DNA from: an uncultured Lentisphaeria bacterium
Lineage (GTDB): Bacteria; Verrucomicrobiota; Lentisphaeria; Victivallales; UBA1829
DNA length: 64,000 nucleotides
Assembly (NCBI GenBank): GCA_905197955.1
Contig: CAJKAR010000013.1
Location: 1 to 64,000 of the forward strand
Direction: 5' to 3'
A model generated the notes under the pieces. It saw only the letters and a program-made list of their open reading frames with translations, searched no databases and was not told where the DNA came from. The first letter of the stretch is position 1. The number at the start of each line of letters is the position of its first letter. Positions 26,080 to 33,516 of the stretch are shown here, in pieces. Both the position numbers and the translations under genes were made by a program.

Positions 26080-27140
26080 TTCTGATTCTCTCTGATCCCG
26101 GTAACGGCCCGATACCATTTTCCCGTTTCCACCAGCTGCTTTTCGAGCGCCGCCAGCGGCACCATTACACTGGAGAGAATACGTTCCGGCCAGCGTGCTT
26201 TCCGTTCTCTGGAATCGACGTAATCCAGAAAATCGCGAAGAGTAACAAGATCCGCTCCGTTGTGACCTCCGTCGGAAAGGTTCGGTGCAGGAATCACTTC
26301 ACTTTGACCATTCGAATAACGGATTCGGATTTCGGAACCATGAATTTCCGCAAGGATTTCCCCTTTGGTTCCGAAAATATGGAGATTGCGCTCATAGGAG
26401 CTGCCGCAGCTGGTCAGAGTCTGTGTAAACATGGTTCCATTGTGGAGCACGCCGGCAATGACGGCGGTATCATCGGTCATGGGAGCTTCTCCATGTCTGT
26501 GCCACAGGAAATTTGCCCCGCTCCCCCAGACCGTTTCCGCATAGGAACCGGCAAGATGCTGAAGGAGATCGGTGTCATGTGTCAGCTTGGCCGTGATGAA
26601 ACTGCCGCGTTTGCGTGAGAATTTATTGATGAGAAATGCACGGGCGAAATTCTGTCCGACATCACAGGCACTTCGGATCATGACGGGCTTCCCGATGATT
26701 CCGGAGTCAAGAAGCTCTTTCAGCTTCAGCGCAACAGGAAAATTCGGTAAATTCAGCCCGATCTGAAAACAACATTCGCGCGATGTGACAAATCGGTAAA
26801 GTTCTTCCGCCTGTTCCAGCGTGGGAACAACAGGTTTTTCGCAGTAAACCGCCTTTCCGGCGTCAATCGCATCCTTGACAACCTGGAGATGCGTGTCTTC
26901 GTAGGTGGAAATGATGACGGTGTCAATCTCCGGCATTTTCAGCAGATCGCGGTAATCCGTGAAGTACGGGATATCCGGACAGCGGAAGGAAAAAAGCGGT
27001 GAAACCACCGGTCTTTCCCGCAGATCCGCCACCGCGGCTGGATATCCGTATTCGGGAAGTTGATTGATTAATGTTTCGGCGAGCTGCTGCCCGCGCTGTC
27101 CGAACGCAATGAATCCGATCCGATGACAGGTTTGCTGCAT
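26076..27140 (-). CDS. Gfo/Idh/MocA-family oxidoreductase
   Basis: The protein has 354 residues from the ATG at 27140, with AAGGAAG upstream. The N-terminal Rossmann domain has RIGFIAFGQRGQ (a variant of GxGxxG), IDTVIISTYEDTH, and the diagnostic EKPVVPT (AVYCEKPVVPTLEQA). The C-terminal beta-sheet domain includes the TKLTHD-like segment AKLTHDTDLLQHLAG and a sugar pocket. These enzymes oxidise or reduce sugars and sugar acids with NAD(P). It is the first gene of the catabolic operon. It could oxidise the amino sugar to the lactone or acid used by the next enzymes, which is inference. Confidence 0.85.
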   Translation of the reverse strand: MQQTCHRIGFIAFGQRGQQLAETLINQLPEYGYPAAVADLRERPVVSPLFSFRCPDIPYFTDYRDLLKMPEIDTVIISTYEDTHLQVVKDAIDAGKAVYCEKPVVPTLEQAEELYRFVTSRECCFQIGLNLPNFPVALKLKELLDSGIIGKPVMIRSACDVGQNFARAFLINKFSRKRGSFITAKLTHDTDLLQHLAGSYAETVWGSGANFLWHRHGEAPMTDDTAVIAGVLHNGTMFTQTLTSCGSSYERNLHIFGTKGEILAEIHGSEIRIRYSNGQSEVIPAPNLSDGGHNGADLVTLRDFLDYVDSRERKARWPERILSSVMVPLAALEKQLVETGKWYRAVTGIRENQK

Positions 27141-27155
27141 TTTGCTTCCTTTCTC

Positions 27156-27184
27156 TTGACTGCTCAATTCAGATGCCTTATATT
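27156..27184 (+). promoter_or_regulatory. Promoter of the AraC gene at 27230
   Basis: TTGACT at 27156-27161 and TATATT at 27179-27184 are 17 bases apart. The same AT block, read on the other strand, offers a TATAAT box for the divergent dehydrogenase operon, so the two promoters overlap and may compete. Confidence 0.5.
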
Positions 27185-27229
27185 ATAATCGGATCAGGGA
27201 TGAAATAGAATGGCAGAAAAAGATAAAAT

Positions 27230-28126
27230 ATGGCTTTATCCCACATCAGGGATGCAATCGGAAAAAATGCGTTAAGGCCCCCGCGCACGTTGTTTTCCGG
27301 AGGATATTCCTGCGAGGCTCCGTTTTTCCCGGAGGATATCCTGGTGTGGAAATCGTCATCGGAGCAGACGGTTACCGATGTATCAATTCACCAGAGGATG
27401 ATCCTGAAAATCATACTTTCCGGTGATGTCGTAACGGTTGTGGACGGACTGAGAATTCCCATGAAAGCAGCGGATATGATTCTGTTTTTTCCCTATCAGT
27501 TTCACGCCACCCGGCTGCTCTGTCCCCGTTCGGAATATTCATTTCTTGCCATCACTTTTACAGAGCGGACACGGAACTATTCTTCACTTCTGCCTTTGAA
27601 AAATCATCTTCTTGCTCCGGACGCCGCTGATGCACGGAATCTTGCGTGTATCATTCGAACCTGTTTGCACAAAAAACGCTGTGAGCCGGAAAAGGGGGTG
27701 CTGGCTTTGATGGAACTTCTGTTTGCACAACGGAGAAAGGTGCTTCGCCGTGCACAGGAAGGACACCCATCCAATCTTGTCCCCCGGGAGACCGCGGATC
27801 GAATCTCTGATTATTTCCGCAACAATTTCAATAAACCAATTTCGCTGAAATCCGTTGCTGCCGAATTCGGAATGAGCGAGGAAACCATACGGAGGATTTT
27901 TCATAAAACGTATGGAGAAATCACTCCGGGCAGATTGATCAGCCGTCTGCGGATGCAATTTGCCGTTGAAATGCTGGAACATACGGAGGAACCTATCTCA
28001 CGGATCGCGGAAAAGTGCGGATATACAGACCCGTTTGTATTCAGCAGAGCATTCAAACGCCAGACTGGAATTTCTCCACAGAAACACCGGAAACTTTATT
28101 TCTCTTCTCTTGAGAGATCGGAATAA
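27230..28126 (+). CDS. AraC-family transcriptional regulator
   Basis: The protein has 298 residues. An N-terminal cupin-type domain (ADMILFFPYQFHATRL) precedes the C-terminal double helix-turn-helix at about 195-290. SLKSVAAEFGMSEETIRRIF is the first helix-turn-helix and ISRIAEKCGYTDPFVFSRAF the second, ending FKRQTGISPQKHRK. It is divergent from the Gfo/Idh operon, with 89 bases between starts, and is the natural candidate regulator of that operon. The ribosome binding site is weak (AAAAAGATAAA), so expression is probably low. Confidence 0.88.
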   Translation: MALSHIRDAIGKNALRPPRTLFSGGYSCEAPFFPEDILVWKSSSEQTVTDVSIHQRMILKIILSGDVVTVVDGLRIPMKAADMILFFPYQFHATRLLCPRSEYSFLAITFTERTRNYSSLLPLKNHLLAPDAADARNLACIIRTCLHKKRCEPEKGVLALMELLFAQRRKVLRRAQEGHPSNLVPRETADRISDYFRNNFNKPISLKSVAAEFGMSEETIRRIFHKTYGEITPGRLISRLRMQFAVEMLEHTEEPISRIAEKCGYTDPFVFSRAFKRQTGISPQKHRKLYFSSLERSE

Positions 28127-28536
28127 CTCCAGAAAAAAAAAGACTGAGGTACGAAGCTTTTCCGCCGCTTCAAAAATCATCTTCGCCATTGAACCGTGAG
28201 TCCGGCTTTGGAAAAGAGAAGAAGCATCGGAACGCAATTCGTTGCATAGCAATCGGCGGAATGAACGGAATATGATCTTTACGGCAACCGGATTCAATTT
28301 CCGATAACGGATGCGGTCATTGACCTGTCTTATGCAGATTTTTCAAACTGGCATTGAGGCTGTTGGCATTCCGGAAGGATGGATTGTAATACTCAAACAG
28401 ACTTGAAAAAGGAAGAACACGAGAAGGGACAAACCTTTTCTCTGAAGGGTTGTCCTTCCCGCATCCGTCTTTTGCATAAGGAACTGTCGATTTTCCGTTT
28501 GCACATTGTCTGCTTTTCCCTGCAGAAGCCAGGGCA
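28127..28536. other. Intergenic stretch between convergent genes, no gene supported
   Basis: These 410 bases separate the AraC gene from the end of the GH29 gene on the other strand. Short open frames exist on both strands but none has a family signature or a good ribosome binding site. I see no strong terminator hairpin. It may be remnant DNA. Confidence 0.5.
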
Positions 28537-29814
28537 CTACTTCAGAAAAAGCTCAACGACAGGAATCACTGTTCCCCGCGGCTGTCCCAGAAACTGCAAT
28601 GCGGCATACCCTTCCGGAATTCTCGGATTGGGATCGTCGGCATTACTTTCAGCGCTCTCGATAATACGCACAAACGCCCCGTCATGAAGTGTTTGTGCAT
28701 AACGAATCCGGCCTTTCATCTTCGGCAGGAAAAGCATTCTCTGCCAGCGCATAACATGAACGTAAAGACGGTTGGTTACGGGGTTGTAAGTGTATCGGCA
28801 ATCCCGTGGTTCCGGGAACTCCTCCGGAGCGGCTCCGCATCCGTAAATCGAACGGGAATGATACTTCATCCATTTTGCCAGCAGTTCCAGACATTGCTCC
28901 TCATGTTCATCAATACAGCCTCGTGCGGTGGGACCGATATTGAAAAGGGAATTGCCGTTCATGGATGTCTGATTTATCAGGATGTAAAGGAACTCCACAG
29001 GCGATTTCAAATAGGCAAGCTCATCCCGGTTATATCCCCAGGATGCGCCGAAACAATGACAACCCTCCCAGGCGGCCGGGAAGCCGTTTTCATCCAGACA
29101 CTCCCTCTCCCGCAGATAATTTTCCGGTGTCACGATATCGTGCGCCCCCTTCAGTCCGTGACGAGAATTGAGAATGATTTCCGGCTGCAGCTGGCGCACA
29201 AGAGCAACTAATTTTTCTGCTTCGTTACTTGCTGCCCCCTGCTGAAAAGAGATGTCAAACCAGAGTTCTGTGATCTCTCCGTAGCCGGTAAGCAGTTCGG
29301 TAATCTGATTGCGGACATATTCATTATAGATGTGGTTGTCCCGGACCGCATTGAGGCGCTCCTGTTCCTCCTGCGGAAGAGCCGCCTGCGGGCTGTTCGG
29401 ACTGATTTTATAATGCGGATGATGCCAGTCTGTAATGGAATAATAGAGGCCGATCCGAATCCCTTCGGCACGAAACGCATCCACGATCTGCCGCAGGACA
29501 TCGCATCCATACGGAGTATTCGTAACCTTATAATCCGTGAAGCGGGTATCCCACATGCAGAAACCATCATGATGTTTTGTGGTAAAAATCACATATTTCA
29601 TTCCAGCCGCCCTGGCCCGCCGCGCCCAATCTGCGGGATCAAACAAATCGGGATTGAAGTGTTCGATCATATACTGATATTCTTCTTCCGAAATCCGGGA
29701 GAAGACGCGGCACCATTCATGGGTTCCGGACATTGCATAGATTCCCCAATGAATAAACATACCCAGACGATCATGCTTGAATTGTGTAAGATCCGGATGA
29801 TAATACGCTTGCAT
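28537..29814 (-). CDS. GH29 alpha-L-fucosidase
   Basis: The protein has 425 residues from the ATG at 29814, with AGGAGG upstream. GH29 features are KHDRLGMFIHWGIYAMSG near the start, VIFTTKHHDGFCMWDT, IRIGLYYSITDWHHP, and the nucleophile Asp in ITELWFDIS (near 205). SLFNIGPTARGCIDEHE closes the barrel, and a short C-terminal beta-sandwich follows. No signal peptide is present, so it is probably cytoplasmic. It is the last gene of the SGNH - prepilin stub - CE7 - GH29 run, 57 bases after the esterase. Together these suggest an acetylated, fucosylated glycan as substrate. Confidence 0.92.
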   Translation of the reverse strand: MQAYYHPDLTQFKHDRLGMFIHWGIYAMSGTHEWCRVFSRISEEEYQYMIEHFNPDLFDPADWARRARAAGMKYVIFTTKHHDGFCMWDTRFTDYKVTNTPYGCDVLRQIVDAFRAEGIRIGLYYSITDWHHPHYKISPNSPQAALPQEEQERLNAVRDNHIYNEYVRNQITELLTGYGEITELWFDISFQQGAASNEAEKLVALVRQLQPEIILNSRHGLKGAHDIVTPENYLRERECLDENGFPAAWEGCHCFGASWGYNRDELAYLKSPVEFLYILINQTSMNGNSLFNIGPTARGCIDEHEEQCLELLAKWMKYHSRSIYGCGAAPEEFPEPRDCRYTYNPVTNRLYVHVMRWQRMLFLPKMKGRIRYAQTLHDGAFVRIIESAESNADDPNPRIPEGYAALQFLGQPRGTVIPVVELFLK

Positions 29815-29871
29815 GATTTTCTCCTCCTCTTCCAATGTAAAATGGGAATTCAGTACTTTTCTTTGGAAAGA

Positions 29872-31197
29872 TCAGTGCTTGAAAATATAGTTCCGGATTC
29901 TTCGGGAGGCTTCGGCATTCCCGGTCATGTGCCCATCCAGCGGGTTGGTGTAGAGGGCTTTCCGTGTGGTTTCCGGAAGATTGTGGAATACGGTATAAAC
30001 TGAGGTCGGAGGACAGACAAAATCCGAAAATCCGGTCAGCATGATGATTTCACATCGAATTCTCCGTGCGAAATTGTTATTGTCGTAATAGGCGGCGGTT
30101 TTCAGAATTTTCTGATCTCCCTTCGGATTGTTGAAGAGTCCCGGCCAGCCGGGTCTTCGTCCTGCAAGGATTCCGGCATGATCGCCCATTGCGGGAACGC
30201 TGGACCAGCAGAAAGTGACTGCAGGATCCAATGCCGCCCCAGCCAGAGATTGCGCACCGCCTTGACTTCCGCCCATGGAAATCAGACGTTTCCCATCCCA
30301 TTCCGGCAAGGCTTTCAGATAGTCGAACGCCCGCATGACACGAAGGTACATTCCGTTGAAATAAAATTTTTCCCGATCTGTTTTATTCTGATGGGCATAA
30401 TTTTTCAGTTCGTTCTGGTTGAGAGCGGTATAAAATTCCGGTTTTTCAAGAGGCGGAATCCCATGCGCGTTGACATGCAGAATAATCGCACCTTCCACAT
30501 ATTGACGGTTGAAGCTGGATCGGTAAACGCCCGCCCCTTGAAAAATTGCAATCGCAGGAAGGGAATGCGGTTTTGCATTTTTCGGAATGGAAAGAATCCC
30601 GGTAAGCGGTTTGGAACCGGCGCAGGCAACTGTAACAATAAAATGGTCCGCCCTGTTGTTCAGCCCCTGCGGAGCTTCCACCGGAATCCGTGATATTTCC
30701 CTGACAGGGACCTGATCAAGCTTTTTGCGCTGAGCACTCCAGAAGGCATCGAAATCAGCTGGCTCCGAATCATTCTGACGCAGTTTTTCCGGCTCAACCA
30801 TTGCCCCGGCAAACGAGTTGACAAACCATCCGCGTACTTTTTTGATTCTTTCTCCTTTTTCGTTCAGGGCAAAGACTCGAACCCAAACCCATCCGGGTTT
30901 GTCGAGAGAGGTTTGGATCTTCAGCGTCTGATCTCCGGGAGCACGTTTCGTTTCTACCGGAAAACCGTTTTTATGAAGCGTATATTCCATGATTTTACCG
31001 GAAGCCGGAACTCCGTTTTCGAAAAGTCTGAATTGAAAGCCAATCGCTTCTCCGCAACGGAAAATGCCATCTTTTCTGCTGACTTCCGCAGAGAAGACAA
31101 GTGGTTCCTTTTGCGGTGCTTGTGCCGCTTGAGCCTGAAGGAAACCGGGAGTGAATAGGATCATGCACAGGATTGCTGACAGAGAAAAGATTTTCAT
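29872..31197 (-). CDS. Secreted CE7-like acetyl (xylan) esterase
   Basis: The protein has 441 residues with signal peptide MKIFSLSAILCMILFTPGFLQA. An N-terminal Ig-like domain (about 25-130) precedes an alpha/beta hydrolase of the AXE1/CE7 type. Visible features are the nucleophile Ser in ISMGGSQGGAQSL (near 310), an Asp after VCPPTSVYTVF, and the His of DGHMTG near the C-terminus. The oxyanion-side segment RSSFNRQYVEGAIILHVNAHG is family-like. It likely removes acetyl groups from an extracellular polysaccharide. AAGGAG precedes the start. The gene just upstream is the 41-residue prepilin stub, keeping the prepilin / secreted enzyme order seen elsewhere. Confidence 0.82.
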   Translation of the reverse strand: MKIFSLSAILCMILFTPGFLQAQAAQAPQKEPLVFSAEVSRKDGIFRCGEAIGFQFRLFENGVPASGKIMEYTLHKNGFPVETKRAPGDQTLKIQTSLDKPGWVWVRVFALNEKGERIKKVRGWFVNSFAGAMVEPEKLRQNDSEPADFDAFWSAQRKKLDQVPVREISRIPVEAPQGLNNRADHFIVTVACAGSKPLTGILSIPKNAKPHSLPAIAIFQGAGVYRSSFNRQYVEGAIILHVNAHGIPPLEKPEFYTALNQNELKNYAHQNKTDREKFYFNGMYLRVMRAFDYLKALPEWDGKRLISMGGSQGGAQSLAGAALDPAVTFCWSSVPAMGDHAGILAGRRPGWPGLFNNPKGDQKILKTAAYYDNNNFARRIRCEIIMLTGFSDFVCPPTSVYTVFHNLPETTRKALYTNPLDGHMTGNAEASRRIRNYIFKH

Positions 31198-31240
31198 AAA
31201 AGTTGACTCCTTATGTTTTTTATTCCGAAAAAGTTGAATT

Positions 31241-31366
31241 TCATTTTGTAATGAGCTTTGCCGCAGAAGAATTCAAAGCGGGCAAAAACAGAACTGCCGG
31301 GATCGCAATCAATGGTTCGATCATCAGAAGTTCCAGAAGTGTGAATTCTTCTTTTATCTTCCTCAT
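31241..31366 (-). pseudogene. Truncated prepilin-like gene (N-terminal signal only)
   Basis: A 41-residue frame reads MRKIKEE then FTLLELLMIEPLIAIPAVLF and LPALNSSAAKL, ending ITK. This is an unmistakable prepilin N-terminus with Glu at mature position 5 and the LPALNxA spine start. An odd ProGluPro-type disruption of the hydrophobic helix (MIEPLIAIPA where relatives have IVIAIIAILA) shows decay. The globular domain is entirely missing. It sits between the SGNH gene and the CE7 esterase on the same strand, where a full prepilin would be expected by comparison with 6286 and 15698. Confidence 0.7.
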
Positions 31367-31418
31367 TCTCACTGTTCTCTGTTAAAATTCTGTTGTTTTC
31401 GTCCGACTCCCCTGCATA

Positions 31419-32879
31419 CTACGGCTGTTTTTTCAGAATCTGATCAATTTCCGAACAAATTGCAAGAGCAAAATCATCGGCACATGCCCGATCCCAGTGA
31501 ACAGGATCTTTCCAGTGTTTTTTTACTTTGGGGAGGTGCCGGAGAGCGATTGAATAGAGATCCACAGATGGAATTTTATTCTTTGCGACGACTTTGTCGC
31601 AAATGTTGTTGAATTTTCGAATTCTGCGATCCTCATCATTGTCTACCGAGCTTGATCCATCCGGGAGAAGCGATCGGTGAGGAGTACAGCGGATCCAGAT
31701 GATTTTAGCATTCGGCATCGATTTCCGAATGCAGTCAAAATAGAATTGAAGAGTATCGGCAAGATACGTTTCGCTGCAGCGGTTTTTAAATTTCAGGGAC
31801 CACCAGTGAAGCGTCTGAGGATTGAACGTTACAATATCATACGGCCCATGGGAAGCGACTCCTTTCCATGCGATTGCCGGTTTGCTTTTTTCTCCGTCTT
31901 TGGTTACCCCTGGACCGAACCATGTTCCCCCCATCCAGTAATCGACATACGCGCGATCTTTAACATGTTCGGCGATCTGCCCCCGATAACTCATGGAAAT
32001 GGAATCCCCGACCACGAGAATGCGTTTTTTCTTCGGATCCTTGACCGCCTCCCTCATGAGGCTGTATTCGGGACCGGAATAGTTCATGCGCTTCCTGATG
32101 GAAGGATCGTATCCAGTTGGAAACACACTGCCGTCATAGATTTTCAGATTGCGGATCTCCAAAGCAGACTTGAGTTTGGCCGGAGCATTTTTCTTTCCTC
32201 GAAGCTGTCCGAAACGAAGGACGGCTCCGGGAGCTGGAGGCGGAAAGGAGTCTGTTATCAGAAGAATCAGACCATCCCGGAAATAATAGAGTTTCCCGTC
32301 TTTGACGAGAAAGGTCTGTTTCAGATAGACATTGTCTTTGCCCCATGGAATCGGACAGGTCCCTTCATTCACACTCATGGAGGTCTGGGAGGAATTCGCA
32401 TACAGCATTCCCGCTCCGAAAGCATAATAAGCAAATGCGAATCCGTTTGGTACAATCATCCGAAAGGAACCTTTTTCATAATCGCAATCCTGCATGGAGA
32501 AAATAAAAAGGTTGATTTCTTTCCGGTTCTGTGTCTTCAGTTCGAATTCGATAGTATATTCTTTACTCTTGAGGATTCCGGGAGGGAGACGGAGCACATT
32601 GGTTCCGTCAAGAAAGAAAGAGGTCCCGCTGATTTTCAAATCCCCTGTGATCTGTTCCGGAGAAATCTTGTCCTTTCCAAATTCCCAGATGCATTTCGGG
32701 GACTCCCGGGCATTCAAAAAGATGGAAATTCCTGTCAACAGAAGAACAAGAAGTGTTTTCTCTTTCCTCAAAGAAAACTTTTTCTGAATGGAAGAAGCAA
32801 TCCGCCAGAGGCTTAAATTCGGCCTGCAACCATTCCGCAGAAATGCATTCGTCCGGCAGCAATTATCTGTCTTCTGCAT
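31419..32879 (-). CDS. Secreted SGNH/GDSL hydrolase with N-terminal lectin-like domain
   Basis: The protein has 486 residues from the ATG at 32879, with AAAGGAAAAG upstream. About 37 polar, basic residues precede the hydrophobic segment TLLVLLLTGISIFLNA, an unusually long n-region, so it may be a signal anchor rather than a cleaved signal. A concanavalin-like sandwich (about 62-255) is followed by the SGNH domain. Block I is ILVVGDSISMSYRGQ, the block III region includes HWW, and the final Asp/His is in DPVHWDRACADDFA. It probably de-esterifies a glycan. It is the first gene of the CE7-GH29 run. A promoter and paired repeats lie upstream (32952-33012). Confidence 0.8.
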   Translation of the reverse strand: MQKTDNCCRTNAFLRNGCRPNLSLWRIASSIQKKFSLRKEKTLLVLLLTGISIFLNARESPKCIWEFGKDKISPEQITGDLKISGTSFFLDGTNVLRLPPGILKSKEYTIEFELKTQNRKEINLFIFSMQDCDYEKGSFRMIVPNGFAFAYYAFGAGMLYANSSQTSMSVNEGTCPIPWGKDNVYLKQTFLVKDGKLYYFRDGLILLITDSFPPPAPGAVLRFGQLRGKKNAPAKLKSALEIRNLKIYDGSVFPTGYDPSIRKRMNYSGPEYSLMREAVKDPKKKRILVVGDSISMSYRGQIAEHVKDRAYVDYWMGGTWFGPGVTKDGEKSKPAIAWKGVASHGPYDIVTFNPQTLHWWSLKFKNRCSETYLADTLQFYFDCIRKSMPNAKIIWIRCTPHRSLLPDGSSSVDNDEDRRIRKFNNICDKVVAKNKIPSVDLYSIALRHLPKVKKHWKDPVHWDRACADDFALAICSEIDQILKKQP

Positions 32880-32951
32880 ATTCTTTTCCTTTCTTTTAAT
32901 GAACAGGGAAATATTGGTACATACTTTGATCATAGTTCTCTTCTTTTAGAC

Positions 32952-32980
32952 ATTATAATATAGGAAAGGATGTTTGAAAA
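32952..32980 (-). promoter_or_regulatory. Promoter of the SGNH-CE7-GH29 run
   Basis: On the minus strand TTTTCA (complement of 32975-32980) and a perfect TATAAT (complement of 32952-32957) are 17 bases apart. The -35 box matches the consensus at four of six positions, which suits an activated promoter. Confidence 0.5.
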
Positions 32981-33012
32981 TGTCGTGATTGCTCTTTTTC
33001 ATGTCATAATTG
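32980..33012. promoter_or_regulatory. Direct-repeat operator candidate upstream of the SGNH promoter
   Basis: ATGTCGTGATTG at 32980-32991 and ATGTCATAATTG at 33001-33012 differ at two bases and are 21 bases apart, on one face of the helix. They lie immediately upstream of the -35 box, the usual activator position for AraC-type proteins. No regulator gene is adjacent. Confidence 0.45.
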
Positions 33013-33060
33013 ACCAAATTGGAAAACCTTCCGGAAGTGAACTCTATCTTTATTTTGTAT

Positions 33061-33290
33061 ATTCAAGGATAAGACTTTCTCTGAAAAAACAGGTAACAGA
33101 TACTATGCGAAACGAACATCGGAAAAAGAAAGGAAGATCCAATGATCTGGAACCAGCCCCCCCCCTGCTCTGAAACCGGGATTTCTGAAATCGGCTTCTA
33201 CGCTTGGCAACGTAACACAAGCATATCAAGTTTTCGACGGCCAGTTCCGGAGAGAGTCTTTCCCGTTTCAACAAGCTTTTCAATGAAAGC
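33061..33290 (+). pseudogene. 5' relic of an IS481-type element
   Basis: The stretch lines up with the right end of the IS481 element at 848-2025, read inward. AGGATAAGACTTTCTCTGA corresponds to the inverted repeat, AGAAAGGAAGATC-CAATG to the ribosome binding site and start, then AAACCGGGATTTCTG, and TTGG(C/T)A(A/G)CGTAACACAAGC, which encodes the LG(N/S)VTQA helix-turn-helix segment, and CGTTTCAACAAGCTTTT. The frame is closed by TGA at 33284. Nothing after this resembles the catalytic part. It is the third trace of this IS family in the window. Confidence 0.65.
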
Positions 33291-33451
33291 TTGTTTCCTG
33301 CTCCCGAAGGGATCCGGTTCGTTTGGCGGCTGTTGATCTTACAAACTTTCAAAATCAAAAGAGTCCTTTTCATAAAAAAGATCCATCCAGATTTTCTGTT
33401 TCCATTTTATGAAAAAACCGCAAGAAATTGGTTTTCCCTGGAAAAAAAATG

Positions 33452-33479
33452 TTGATTCCTGTCATTTTGAATGTATTGT
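33452..33479 (+). promoter_or_regulatory. glgC promoter
   Basis: TTGATT at 33452-33457 and TATTGT at 33474-33479 have 16 bases between them, 37 bases before the glgC start. Confidence 0.5.
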
Positions 33480-33516
33480 ATGAACGTGAGTCAACCAGCA
33501 AGAAGGAGAATGCATC

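Noticed and set aside
28127..28536. Possible gene remnant between the AraC and GH29 genes
   Set aside because: Frames on both strands are short and no family signature survives; nothing can be supported.
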